64,000 nucleotides of DNA from Shewanella algidipiscicola (lineage in GTDB: Bacteria > Pseudomonadota > Gammaproteobacteria > Enterobacterales > Shewanellaceae), in contig NZ_QPQT01000002.1 in the NCBI RefSeq assembly GCF_003605125.1, positions 248,001-312,000 on the forward strand, written 5' to 3'. Below are positions 33,631 to 42,531 of the stretch, piece after piece. The stretch's first letter is position 1. Each line of letters begins with the position of its first letter. The position numbers and the translations under genes were made by a program. Under the pieces are notes generated by a model. The model made no database searches, was not told the origin of the DNA, and was given only the letters and a program-made list of their open reading frames with translations.

Positions 33631-35088
33631 ATGCAGGGAATTAAAGATAGCCAGTTAATCAAGCTCGCCTCATATATCGACGGTAACTGGGTCGATAGCG
33701 CCGACCGTTTTACGGTGGTCAATCCCGCCAATCAACAGGTGGTGGCCGAGGTGGCCAATGCTGGCTGTGATGAAACCCAAGCGGCGATAGTGGCCGCTAA
33801 AAAAGCCCTACCAGCGTGGTCAAAAAAGAGCGCCAATGAGCGCGCCGCACTGATGCGTAAATGGTTTAACTTGATGATGCAACATCAAGATGATTTGGGC
33901 CGCATATTAACCCTAGAGCAGGGCAAGCCGCTGGCAGAAGCCAAGGGTGAAATTGCCTATGGCGCGGCCTTTATCGATTGGTTTGCCGAAGAGGGCAAGC
34001 GTGTCTATGGCGACACCATTCCAGCGCCAGCCAGTGACAAGCGTATTATTGTGATCAAGCAGCCAGTTGGTGTGGTGGCCTCGATTACCCCATGGAACTT
34101 CCCCAACGCGATGATCGCTCGTAAGGCCGCAGCGGCCTTAGCGGCAGGCTGTACTTTTGTGGCGCGCCCTTCGCCGTCGACTCCCTTGTCGGCACTCGCC
34201 ATGGCTGAGCTGGCCGAGCGCGCCGGGATCCCAGCCGGGGTGTTTAATATTGTGGTGGGTGAAGACGCTGCGGGTATGGGCAAGGTGCTTACCCAGCATC
34301 CAGACGTGGCTAAGTTTACCTTTACCGGCTCCACTGCGGTGGGCAAAATTTTACTGGCCCAGTGCGCCACCAGTGTAAAAAAAGTGTCGATGGAGCTGGG
34401 TGGCAATGCGCCCTTTATCGTATTCGATGATGCCGATATCGACGCCGCAGTGCAGGGCGCTTTGGTGTCGAAATACCGCAACGCGGGTCAAACCTGTGTG
34501 TGTACCAACCGCATCTTAGTGCAAAGCAAGGTGGCCGCCGAGTTTACCGAGAAATTCAGCGCCGCCGTGGCGGGTTTGCAGGTTGGAGATGGCTTGAGCG
34601 AGGGGGTCACCGTTGGCCCGATGATCTCTAAAACCGCGGTTGACGATGTGCTAAAGCTGGTGGACGTCACTGTGGCCAGTGGCGCGACAGTGATTGCTGG
34701 CGGTGGGCGCAGTGAGTTAGGCGAAAGCTTTCTCGCGCCTATGATAGTCACCGGCGTCACCAATGAGATGGCGCTGGCACGTAATGAAATTTTTGGCCCT
34801 GTCACACCTATCATTAGTTTCGACGATGAAGCACAAGCCTTGGCGCTGGCTAACGATACCGAATATGGTTTAGCCGCTTATTTCTATGCCCGCGATATTG
34901 GCCGTATTTTCCGTGTTGCCGAGGGACTTGAATATGGCATGGTTGGCGTCAACGAAGGCATTATCTCTAATGCGGCTGCGCCTTTTGGCGGCGTAAAACA
35001 ATCGGGTAATGGCCGTGAAGGGTCAAAATATGGACTCGATGATTATTTAGAAATTAAGTACCTGTGCCTTGGCGGACTGGATAAGTAA
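33631..35088 (+). CDS. gabD: Succinate-semialdehyde dehydrogenase
   Basis: The 485-aa aldehyde dehydrogenase has ITPWNFPNAM in the cofactor site, MELGGNAPF with general base Glu255, and GQTCVCTNR with catalytic Cys289, matching GabD length and motifs (E. coli 482 aa). It oxidises succinate semialdehyde to succinate with NAD(P)+, completing the GABA shunt. TTGGAG precedes the ATG by six bases. It forms an operon with gabT 25 bases downstream. Confidence 0.92.
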   Translation: MQGIKDSQLIKLASYIDGNWVDSADRFTVVNPANQQVVAEVANAGCDETQAAIVAAKKALPAWSKKSANERAALMRKWFNLMMQHQDDLGRILTLEQGKPLAEAKGEIAYGAAFIDWFAEEGKRVYGDTIPAPASDKRIIVIKQPVGVVASITPWNFPNAMIARKAAAALAAGCTFVARPSPSTPLSALAMAELAERAGIPAGVFNIVVGEDAAGMGKVLTQHPDVAKFTFTGSTAVGKILLAQCATSVKKVSMELGGNAPFIVFDDADIDAAVQGALVSKYRNAGQTCVCTNRILVQSKVAAEFTEKFSAAVAGLQVGDGLSEGVTVGPMISKTAVDDVLKLVDVTVASGATVIAGGGRSELGESFLAPMIVTGVTNEMALARNEIFGPVTPIISFDDEAQALALANDTEYGLAAYFYARDIGRIFRVAEGLEYGMVGVNEGIISNAAAPFGGVKQSGNGREGSKYGLDDYLEIKYLCLGGLDK

Positions 35089-35113
35089 CTCAATAAGATT
35101 AAAGGATTTCAAA

Positions 35114-36394
35114 ATGAGCAACGCAGATTTACAAGCACGTAAAGTGAACGCCATCGCCCGAGGTCAGGGCAACGCCTATGCCGCCTATGTTGAACGTGCC
35201 AGCAATGCTGAGCTGTGGGATGTGGAAGGCAAACGTTATATCGATTTTGGCACAGGCATCGCCGTATGTAATACCGGTCACAGCCATCCAAAAATAGTCG
35301 AAGCCGTTAAGGCGCAGCTGGATAAATTTAGCCACACCTGCGTGATGGTTAACCCTTATGAATCGGCGGTGGAGCTAGCCGAAAAGCTGACCGCTATCGC
35401 CCCGGGGCCGAGTGATAAGAAAGCGATTTTTGTGACCACTGGCGCCGAAGCCGTGGAAAACTGCGTCAAAATCGCCCGTGCGCACACGGGACGTCGCGGC
35501 GTTATCGCTTTTAATGGTGGTTTTCATGGCCGCACCAATTTAACCATGGCGCTAACGGGTAAAATCAGCCCGTATAAGCATCAATTTGGTCCCTTTGCCG
35601 GTGATATCTTCCACGCGCCTTATCCAATGGCGCTGCATGATGTGAGCGTGAAAGATTCACTTAAAGCGATTGAAAACCTGTTTAAGGTCGATATCGCTCC
35701 TTGCGATGTGGCGGCGATTATTGTTGAGCCAGTGCAGGGCGAAGGCGGCTTTTATATTGCGCCGCCTGAATTTTTACAGGCATTGCGCGCGCTGTGTGAT
35801 ACACATGGCATTGTATTAATTGCCGATGAAATTCAAAGTGGTTTTGGCCGCACCGGTAAGATGTTTAGCTTCGAACATGCCCAGGTGGAGCCGGATCTTA
35901 TCACCATGGCGAAAGGCATTGCCGGCGGTTTCCCACTGGCGGCCGTGGTGGGCAAGAGCGACATTATGGATGCGCCGCTTCCCGGTGGTCTTGGTGGCAC
36001 TTATGGTGGCTCGCCCGTGGGCTGCGTGGCGGCACTGGCTGTACTAGAGGTCATCGCCGAAGAAAATTTAGTGGAGCGTGCGGCGCAGATTGGTGCGACA
36101 TTTAACCAGCATTTGACCGCGCTGCAACAGCGTTATCCGCAGCTGATTGGCGAGGTGCGCAATCAAGGCGCAATGATCGCCATGGAGCTGTTTGTCGATG
36201 GTGATAAAGAGCAACCCAATACTGCACTGACTCAAGCGATCATCGCCAATGCCGCCGAGCATGGCTTAGTGCTACTGGCCTGTGGTTTTTACGGTAACGT
36301 GATCCGTTTCTTGCCCGCATTAACCATTAGTGATGAGATTATGCTTGAAGGGCTGGAGAAATTTAATCAGCTGTTTACTGCTGTGGCAACATAA
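35114..36394 (+). CDS. gabT: 4-aminobutyrate-2-oxoglutarate aminotransferase
   Basis: The 426-aa class III aminotransferase has the PLP-lysine in MAKGIAGGFPLAA (Lys267), IADEIQSGFGRTGKMF before it, and GTGIAVCNTGHSHP near the N-terminus. Length equals E. coli GabT (426). It converts GABA to succinate semialdehyde, feeding GabD. The ATG at 35114 follows AAAGGA; upstream in-frame codons overlap gabD and are unlikely. Confidence 0.92.
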   Translation: MSNADLQARKVNAIARGQGNAYAAYVERASNAELWDVEGKRYIDFGTGIAVCNTGHSHPKIVEAVKAQLDKFSHTCVMVNPYESAVELAEKLTAIAPGPSDKKAIFVTTGAEAVENCVKIARAHTGRRGVIAFNGGFHGRTNLTMALTGKISPYKHQFGPFAGDIFHAPYPMALHDVSVKDSLKAIENLFKVDIAPCDVAAIIVEPVQGEGGFYIAPPEFLQALRALCDTHGIVLIADEIQSGFGRTGKMFSFEHAQVEPDLITMAKGIAGGFPLAAVVGKSDIMDAPLPGGLGGTYGGSPVGCVAALAVLEVIAEENLVERAAQIGATFNQHLTALQQRYPQLIGEVRNQGAMIAMELFVDGDKEQPNTALTQAIIANAAEHGLVLLACGFYGNVIRFLPALTISDEIMLEGLEKFNQLFTAVAT

Positions 36395-36523
36395 TACCAG
36401 TCAAATAACCATGATTTTAATAGGCTTGTTTGCGGCGTAAATGGAGCATCATTAGCCAGTATTTTACCCTTCAAACGTTAGCCGAGAACGAATGCGATTG
36501 CGAGCACAGCAACGCATGGTATC

Positions 36524-36559
36524 AAGGGGTTAGTCGCACTCGTGACTAAGCCCTTTTTT
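36524..36559 (+). terminator. Terminator of gabDT
   Basis: AAGGGGTTAGTC pairs with GACTAAGCCCTT with one mismatch around an eight-base loop, followed by TTTTTT. Confidence 0.75.
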
Positions 36560-36704
36560 ATGCTGGTAAGACTCAGGTTATCTAGCTAATTTATCGCGAT
36601 TAATCCATAGTATGAGCTTGAATAAGCGCGCCAAGCGCGTGAAAATGCCTACTGGCAGATTATTTAAGCGGGTCACTCGGCCTGCACCTTATGGAGTAAA
36701 GCGT

Positions 36705-37484
36705 TTGCAGCACATAGTTTGGAATATCGATCCTGTGATGATCTCGTTCATGGGACTTAAAATACATTGGTATGGCGTACTGTTTGCCTTGGCGATCGCC
36801 AGCGGTTTTCAGGTGATGAAGCGTATTTATGTACGTGAAAGTTTAGATGTAGAGTCGTTAGATAACCTACTGATTTATTGTGTGGTAGGCATCATTATCG
36901 GTGCGCGATTAGCCCATGTATTGTTTTATGATCCTGGCTATTATTTTGCCCATCCGCTGAAAATTTTAGCGATTTGGGAAGGTGGACTTGCCAGCCACGG
37001 CGGTGGAATAGGGGCCATATTAGCCCTGTATTATTATCATACTAAGACCAAATTACCCTTTCTGTTTTTACTCGATCGCTTGGCGATCGCCACCGCCATC
37101 TTTGGCTTTTTTGTGCGCATGGCCAATTTTGCCAATTCAGAGATCTTAGGTGTGGTGACAGATAAGCCTTGGGGGATCATTTTTGAGCGTATCGATCGCC
37201 TACCTCGCCATCCGGCTCAGTTATATGAGGCGTTGGCTTATTTAATTATCTTTATCAGCCTGTGGTTCATCTATCGCACTACGCAGATGAAGCAAAAACA
37301 AGGTGCGATTTTCGGTCTATTTTTAGTGTTGGTGTTCAGCGCGCGGTTTATCATCGAAGAGATCAAGGTAAAGCAGGCGGCCTACGCCCAAGATTGGGCC
37401 ATTAGTGCTGGGCAGATGTTGAGCGTGCCTTTCTTAATCGTTGGGGTTGTCTTATTAGCGCGGCCTTATTTAACACGGCGTTAG
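36705..37484 (+). CDS. lgt: Prolipoprotein diacylglyceryl transferase, Bacteroidetes-like
   Basis: The 259-aa polytopic enzyme has EGGLASHGGGIG (the lipid-binding H-G-G region) and VRMANFANSEILG, replacing the GRxGNFxN signature with R and N kept, then LPRHPAQLYEA. Lgt adds diacylglycerol to the lipobox Cys of prolipoproteins at the inner membrane. The ASHGG and PRHPAQLYEA wording is closer to Bacteroidetes Lgt than to the enteric form. A TTG at 36705 with GGAG eight bases upstream gives the usual family start; an upstream ATG at 36612 would add 31 basic residues and has no ribosome site. The usual lgt-thyA context is absent, so a second lgt is likely elsewhere. Confidence 0.8.
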   Translation: MQHIVWNIDPVMISFMGLKIHWYGVLFALAIASGFQVMKRIYVRESLDVESLDNLLIYCVVGIIIGARLAHVLFYDPGYYFAHPLKILAIWEGGLASHGGGIGAILALYYYHTKTKLPFLFLLDRLAIATAIFGFFVRMANFANSEILGVVTDKPWGIIFERIDRLPRHPAQLYEALAYLIIFISLWFIYRTTQMKQKQGAIFGLFLVLVFSARFIIEEIKVKQAAYAQDWAISAGQMLSVPFLIVGVVLLARPYLTRR

Positions 37485-37618
37485 GCTTAACCTATTAAGT
37501 CTGCATTACGTGTTTGGCTGGTGGAGGTTGGGCTCATCAGCCATATACAGTTATAGAATCGATGGCGCCCATGCGTCTTCTTAGGCTGAGTTCTTTAGCC
37601 GTCTAAAAAAGGATATCG

Positions 37619-38809
37619 ATGTCTTACGAAATTATCTTACTGGGAATTGCGGCATTGATTGCCGTGGGTATTTTATTACATCATCCGTCTAAAACCTTTG
37701 GGCTGCCAAGCTTACTGATTTTTATGGGAGTAGGCTTAGCGCTGGGCAATGGCGAATTTAATTTTGTGTATGATAATTTGGCCGTCACTTCGATGGTGGG
37801 CGGGGTCGCCCTTAATGTGATCGTGTTTGTGGGCGGTATTAATACCTCCACCGAGAGCATTAAATTGGCTTACAAAGAGGGCGGTGTGTTGGCGACCTTT
37901 GGCGTGGTGCTGACAACACTCTTGTTGGCATTATTACTCTATCCGCTCACCAACTGGGGCCCGATTATTTGTCTGTTGTTTGCGGCGATGGTGTCATCTA
38001 CCGACGCGGCCGCGGTGTTTTCAATCCTTGAGGCGAAAAAACTCAAATTAAAGCAGCAGACCGATCGTATTTTGGAGTTTGAATCGGCCACCAACGATCC
38101 TGTCGCGCTGGTGATGGTGATGATTTTAACCGGTATCGCCCTCGCGCCCAATGAAGCAATATCGGCATGGGAGATAGGCCAAACTTTAGTGCTGCAAATT
38201 CTGTTTGGTATCTTAATTGCTTTCGTGGTGGCTAAGCTGGGCGTATGGGCGCTTAATCATATTCAGTTGCAAGAGTATGGTCTGATCCCTGTGTTCGTAT
38301 TAGCATGCTTTGTGCTTGCGGCCTACGGCAGTGAACTCGCGGGCGGCAATATTTTGATTGCTTCTTACGTTGCGGGGGTCGTGTTAGGCAATGGAATCAA
38401 GCGTGGCGGCGAGGTGACGCGCCACTTCTTTAATAGCATGTCGTGGTTAGCTCAGTCATTGATGTTTATTGTCTTGGGGCTGCAGATGTTTCCCCAAACC
38501 TTGATGTCGGTGTTTACCCTGTCACTGCTGCCGGCAGTATTGCTGATGTTTGTGGCGCGGCCGTTAGCGGTGCAGCTGTGTTACTTGCCCTTTAGGCAGG
38601 CCAGTTGGCAAAAGCGGCTGTTTATCTCATCAATAGGCTTAAAGGGGGCTGCTCCAATTGTATTTGCGTTAATTCCGGCGGCTGCAGGAGTCGATGGCGC
38701 CATCGAATTAGTGCATATCGTGTTCTTTATGGTGCTATTTTCTATTGTCATTCAAGGGGCGGCTATTGAGCCGCTAGCCAAAAAGCTTCAATTGAATCAA
38801 GATGACTAA
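37619..38809 (+). CDS. NhaP-type cation:proton antiporter, short form
   Basis: The 396-aa polytopic protein has CPA1 features: SSTDAAAVFSILE near residue 125, ESATNDPVAL near 158 with the conserved ND ion-binding pair, and GLKGAAPIVFAL near 340. It exchanges Na+ or K+ for H+. Long homologues such as E. coli NhaP2 (578 aa) carry a C-terminal TrkA_C-type regulatory domain; here the protein ends right after the membrane domain. AAGGA precedes the ATG. No partner gene is adjacent. Confidence 0.85.
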   Translation: MSYEIILLGIAALIAVGILLHHPSKTFGLPSLLIFMGVGLALGNGEFNFVYDNLAVTSMVGGVALNVIVFVGGINTSTESIKLAYKEGGVLATFGVVLTTLLLALLLYPLTNWGPIICLLFAAMVSSTDAAAVFSILEAKKLKLKQQTDRILEFESATNDPVALVMVMILTGIALAPNEAISAWEIGQTLVLQILFGILIAFVVAKLGVWALNHIQLQEYGLIPVFVLACFVLAAYGSELAGGNILIASYVAGVVLGNGIKRGGEVTRHFFNSMSWLAQSLMFIVLGLQMFPQTLMSVFTLSLLPAVLLMFVARPLAVQLCYLPFRQASWQKRLFISSIGLKGAAPIVFALIPAAAGVDGAIELVHIVFFMVLFSIVIQGAAIEPLAKKLQLNQDD

Positions 38810-38868
38810 GTTGTTGAAATAGATTGTTAAAAGTCGATGTTGCTGAGTTTATCAATGAGATCTAGCTT

Positions 38869-38911
38869 GCCGCCCTATCTGATATGCAGTATCTATATCA
38901 GATGAGGCGGC
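38869..38911. repeat. Two-arm hairpin after the NhaP-type gene
   Basis: GCCGCC (38869-38874) pairs with GGCGGC (38906-38911), and inside it CTGATAT (38879-38885) with ATATCAG (38895-38901). No T-run follows. It directly abuts the MITE and may be a terminator or a separate palindrome. Confidence 0.5.
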
Positions 38912-38918
38912 CTATCTA

Positions 38919-39180
38919 AGGCCTGTTGATCTTTCAAGGTTATTTTTGCAGCGAATGATTGAGTATTGATTCAAGGCAGCGCTTTGTGGTGTAGTAATTC
39001 TATATAACAAGCTGATAACGCAGTAGAAATACTCAACAAACGCTGCCCGAAGGGTTCGGCTAAAAACGTTTTACTCTTTGTTAAGTGTATTTTGCTTAGA
39101 TGGCTAGGCTGCAATCCACTCGCCTCAATTAACACGTTTTTGTCTCGAACAAGATTCAACCCGCAAAGATCAACAGGCCC
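38919..39180. mobile_element. 262-bp MITE with TA target duplication
   Basis: The ends are 15-bp perfect inverted repeats (GGCCTGTTGATCTTT from 38920 and its complement at 39165-39179), with one further mismatched base on each side, flanked by TA at 38917-38918 and 39181-39182. TA duplication points to mobilisation by an IS630/Tc1-mariner-type transposase. The 62-codon minus-strand frame inside has no transposase motif, so the element is non-autonomous. Confidence 0.75.
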
Positions 39181-39193
39181 TAGTTAACCGTAC

Positions 39194-39910
39194 TTATTTC
39201 AAGCGATAGATCACTTCGACTCGGTCACTCACCGTGGTTTGTGCCTGCTGATAGCTCTCGGCAACATTGCCTTTTGGTGTGGCGTCCATGCGATACATCA
39301 CCGGCTGTACCTGACGCTGATCGTAATAACGGATCTGCCATACTCTATCTACCTCTGTACCAAATTCGGCGGCTAAGGCCTTGGCTTTTTGCTGGGCATC
39401 GGCGATCGCCTGTTTGCGTGCCTGTGCGATTAATTCGTCGGTTTTACTCGAGGTAAAGCTAATATTGTTAACTCGATTAATCCCCTGTTCAAGCGCCGTA
39501 TCTAATATTTTATTTAGTTGTTTCAGCTCCACTACTGTGACGGTCACTTGACGACTGGCACGATAACCCACTTCGGTTGTGGTGTGAGTGTCACTGTCGT
39601 ATTGCTGTTTGGCTTGCAGTGAAAGGTTGGCGCTGTGGATCTGGTCGCGTTCGACGCCTGCTTCGGCTAAACGGGCTAAAAAGTCTGCGACCGCCTTATC
39701 GGAATTAGCCTTAGCGTCTGCCGGAGTCTTAGCCTCGCTGACCACTTCGACATTAATTTCCGCCATATCGGCCTTAACCATCACCTGGCTGGTGCCGACG
39801 GTTTCAATATGGGGAAAATTGAGTTCATTGGCTTCAGCCTTTGTGGCTGCGATAGCCAGGGTGCTGCTCAACAAACTCGCCGTTAATGTTGCTAATATGG
39901 TTTTTTTCAT
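39194..39910 (-). CDS. SIMPL-domain (DUF541/YggE-like) periplasmic protein
   Basis: The 238-aa product has a signal peptide (to about residue 27), then the SIMPL domain: VKADMAEINVEVVSEAKTPADA, the regular KANSDKAVADFLARLAEAGV helix, and RQVTVTVVELKQL. YggE of E. coli is linked to reduced oxidative stress, but the biochemical role is unknown. GGAG sits six bases before the ATG. Monocistronic, ending 14 bases before the MITE. Confidence 0.85.
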   Translation of the reverse strand: MKKTILATLTASLLSSTLAIAATKAEANELNFPHIETVGTSQVMVKADMAEINVEVVSEAKTPADAKANSDKAVADFLARLAEAGVERDQIHSANLSLQAKQQYDSDTHTTTEVGYRASRQVTVTVVELKQLNKILDTALEQGINRVNNISFTSSKTDELIAQARKQAIADAQQKAKALAAEFGTEVDRVWQIRYYDQRQVQPVMYRMDATPKGNVAESYQQAQTTVSDRVEVIYRLK

Positions 39911-40115
39911 TGTTTACTCCGAAATAAGGATGTTAGTCATTGATTGAACCTAGAGATTGTCAATCCTATGCGTTATAAACGGCCGAGTTTGCTAAAAGGG
40001 TTAAGTGTGGTGAATTTTTTATTTAACCTGAATATAGGTTGTTTGGTGTGCCGAACATATTGCCCCACTTAAATGAAGTTTAAAAGACTGAGCACAGGCA
40101 GTTGCGTTAGGGGAG

Positions 40116-40147
40116 CCAGCCGCAGTCACTTTGAGTGACTGCGCTGG
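40116..40147 (+). repeat. Long perfect-stem hairpin between SIMPL and PepSY genes
   Basis: CGCAGTCACT and AGTGACTGCG (40121-40143) close around TTG and are extended by CCAG/CTGG with one bulge. On the plus strand it is followed by TTTTAT, although both flanking genes lie on the minus strand, so its direction of action is unclear. Confidence 0.6.
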
Positions 40148-40197
40148 TTTTATGTCAGCTATGAGTTTAATTTTAGCGGTTGTTATTGGCTTAAGGC

Positions 40198-41820
40198 TTA
40201 AGCCGTCTCGGCCTTTAAAGGCGATATACTTTGAACAGTTTCGGCTTTGGTGGCTATTGCCCAAATGCTATTTGGCTCCCCCCGATGTGCTCTTAAGTAT
40301 GTTTTTCGGCTGGCAATATAAAACAGCAATGCAAATATTGTTGCCACAATTTCAACCGATGCCCCATAAAGTCCCCCTAGGGACCACGTCTCAAATAATA
40401 GCGGAGAAGCCAGTGCTAGGGATGTCAGCGGGATCAGTAAACAGGTGGCCGCTAAGCTCCGTAATAAGTGAATCGCCGCAATTGCCGCTCCGCGCCATAA
40501 AGCGTAGCCAATAGCGCCAAAGAAGCTAAGGTAATAGCAGTAGAGATAAGAGTAGTTGGTTTGAAGCTCAAATATATAGAGCCATTTCGTGGCGAGTATC
40601 GCGACGCAAACGCCTAATATCGAACCCAAGCAGACACCTACAGTTAACGCGGCCATCAGGTAACTTGAGCGAGTCTGTTGTCCCTGTTTTTGTCGGCGCT
40701 TTTCGAGCCACAATAAATTGCCGCTATAGAACAAAAAGGCACCTAGCAACCCCATAGCGAAATAAAGCCAACGGCCAAAGTAACCGGCATAGTTACCAAA
40801 GTGTAGACCGAAAAAGCTATTAACGATGGCGGTATAGATACCAGCCTCGTCGTTGGCAATGGTGTTGAAAGCGATTTTTTGGGTATAAGGATTCATATAG
40901 ATGTAATCGCTATAGCCGCCGCGCATGATGGTATTATCGCTAACCAGTTTTACCGCAAGGCTTGGGTTGCTGCTGTCCAGCCTAGAGAACGCCATGGAGC
41001 TTATGCGGTAGCCCTCGCTCATGGCATTGATTTTCTCTAGATAACTGGTGACGGGGGGCAGATCGGCAACCGAATAGCTGATATTTGACTGGGGTCTGGG
41101 GGAGAACATCGGCTTATCGCCATAGACCAGACTTAACCCGCCGTAGAGTACATCGTGAAAGGCAAATATGACGACACTCCAAGCGATAATGATGTGAAAG
41201 GGGAGGCTAAAGATCCCCACTAGGTTATGGCTATCGAGCCAAAAGCGATTAGCGCCCTTATTTTTACGCAGCGCAAACAGGGTCTTCATCATTGTGGGCA
41301 GTAAAAAAATCACCCCTGAGACGAGCGTCAAGAAATAGAGTAGCGATGCGATACCCAGTACTAATACCCCTAATCTTTCATGGCCGATCTTACCCGGTAT
41401 CCCTGCGGTGCGGTGTAGTTGATCGATGAGCCTGCCCAGTTTGTTGCTCGAACTGGCCACTGTGGTCAATTGATTATCGTCATTGAGGCTCGCCTGAGTC
41501 AGGCTATCGTCGAGTCTTAGGCCGCGTCCACCGCCCTTTTCGTACCAGGCCATGGGAGACTTATCTTGGTCGAAACTAATGATAAAACCTTGTTTGGCTT
41601 TATCGTGGTTTGCCATCGCTTGTTTGACTAAATCATCAAGCTGTGAAGTGTCTACTTGGGGTAAATGATGGCTAGGTGGTGTTGCCCATTGAGTAATCTG
41701 GGGTTTAAACATGGTCAATGACCCGGCATAAAATCCGATGAACAGAAATAAGCCGGCGATGATGCCTGTCCACGTATGGATAGACTGATATGTGCGTAGG
41801 ATATCGGAACGAATTTTCAC
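40198..41820 (-). CDS. PepSY-associated membrane protein (iron-siderophore reductase-like)
   Basis: The 540-aa protein has a membrane span after IHTWTGIIAGLFLF, a PepSY region with HRTAGIPGKIGHERLGVLVLGI, a second span, the histidine segment FWLDSHNLVGIFSLPFHIIIAW and several C-terminal spans. Such proteins accompany TonB siderophore receptors and are thought to bind heme and help reduce ferric siderophores. The GTG at 41820 overlaps the TGA of the preceding gene, and GAGG lies eight bases upstream, so translational coupling is likely. Fur control is inferred from the shared upstream site. Confidence 0.78.
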   Translation of the reverse strand: MKIRSDILRTYQSIHTWTGIIAGLFLFIGFYAGSLTMFKPQITQWATPPSHHLPQVDTSQLDDLVKQAMANHDKAKQGFIISFDQDKSPMAWYEKGGGRGLRLDDSLTQASLNDDNQLTTVASSSNKLGRLIDQLHRTAGIPGKIGHERLGVLVLGIASLLYFLTLVSGVIFLLPTMMKTLFALRKNKGANRFWLDSHNLVGIFSLPFHIIIAWSVVIFAFHDVLYGGLSLVYGDKPMFSPRPQSNISYSVADLPPVTSYLEKINAMSEGYRISSMAFSRLDSSNPSLAVKLVSDNTIMRGGYSDYIYMNPYTQKIAFNTIANDEAGIYTAIVNSFFGLHFGNYAGYFGRWLYFAMGLLGAFLFYSGNLLWLEKRRQKQGQQTRSSYLMAALTVGVCLGSILGVCVAILATKWLYIFELQTNYSYLYCYYLSFFGAIGYALWRGAAIAAIHLLRSLAATCLLIPLTSLALASPLLFETWSLGGLYGASVEIVATIFALLFYIASRKTYLRAHRGEPNSIWAIATKAETVQSISPLKAETA

Positions 41821-42116
41821 AGCGACCACCTCAAAACGGCGAATAAAAGCAGGCTTGCTAGGTTTGCTACGCCTAAATAAAACAGTGCATTACGTGCAGT
41901 TTTGAACATAAAGCTCAAGCTGAAAATGCACAGCCACAATAGGCAAACCAGCCACATATTAAATTGCACTTTGGTCGGCGCATCTATACCTCCGGGGCCA
42001 AACCAGGCGAATAAACCTATGATGCCGTAAGCCAAGCTGAATCCTAACAGGCTAGCGATCAGCGTTTTTTGCCACCATTGCGGTTGGATCTTATTGACAG
42101 GAGATAACACTTTCAT
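41817..42116 (-). CDS. DUF3649-like small membrane protein
   Basis: The 99-aa protein MKVLSPVNKIQPQWWQKTL has three hydrophobic spans and the segment GIIGLFAWFGPGGID. Small proteins of this type lie between TonB receptors and PepSY proteins in many gammaproteobacteria (DUF3649). The ATG at 42116 overlaps the TGA of the upstream gene (ATGA). Family name is from context and pattern. Confidence 0.65.
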   Translation of the reverse strand: MKVLSPVNKIQPQWWQKTLIASLLGFSLAYGIIGLFAWFGPGGIDAPTKVQFNMWLVCLLWLCIFSLSFMFKTARNALFYLGVANLASLLLFAVLRWSL

Positions 42117-42388
42117 GAAGAGCGCTCTTTTTTGCTGATTAAGGTGATAAATGGAATGCAGGCACATAGGCTAATGGCGGTAAATAACCAAGTGAATATA
42201 GCTGCGGTCGTGGTTAACAATTGTAACCAGCTGAGCAATGCTGCCAGCAGTAAACTCCATCCCATCAGGGCTGCCGGAGTTGGTAGAGGTTGACGCAGTA
42301 CCCGCTGGTGTTTGCGGGTTAAGTAGATAAGGGCCGTACCTATAAAACTCAGTACTAGAGCCATCAACTGAAACATCACGGTATTCAT
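42113..42388 (-). CDS. DUF3325-like small membrane protein
   Basis: The 91-aa protein has three spans (MNTVMFQLMALVLSFIGTALIYL, WSLLLAALLSWLQLL, and a third) and is first in the operon with the DUF3649-like and PepSY proteins. This trio next to a TonB receptor is a recurring iron-uptake arrangement. An in-frame GTG three codons later has better spacing to AAGGA and may be the real start. Confidence 0.62.
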   Translation of the reverse strand: MNTVMFQLMALVLSFIGTALIYLTRKHQRVLRQPLPTPAALMGWSLLLAALLSWLQLLTTTAAIFTWLFTAISLCACIPFITLISKKERSS

Positions 42389-42432
42389 TCCTTGTTACGT
42401 TAGTTATTCAAGCTGACAAATATAGTAATGTA

Positions 42433-42452
42433 AATGATATTGATTCTCAATT
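42433..42452. promoter_or_regulatory. Fur box between the iron operon and TonB receptor
   Basis: AATGATATTGATTCTCAATT closely follows the Fur consensus (AATGATAATNATTATCATT type). It lies 45 bases before the DUF3325-like start and 80 before the receptor start, so it can control both divergent units. Confidence 0.7.
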
Positions 42453-42531
42453 GTATTTAATCTTTGGTTAACGTAAATTATTGGCCTGTTAATTTACGTC
42501 TCACCTTTCTTGCCTTAACCAGAGGGTTTAT

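Noticed and set aside
38971-39159. 62-codon frame as a gene
   Set aside because: It lies wholly inside the MITE, has no ribosome site and no recognised motif.
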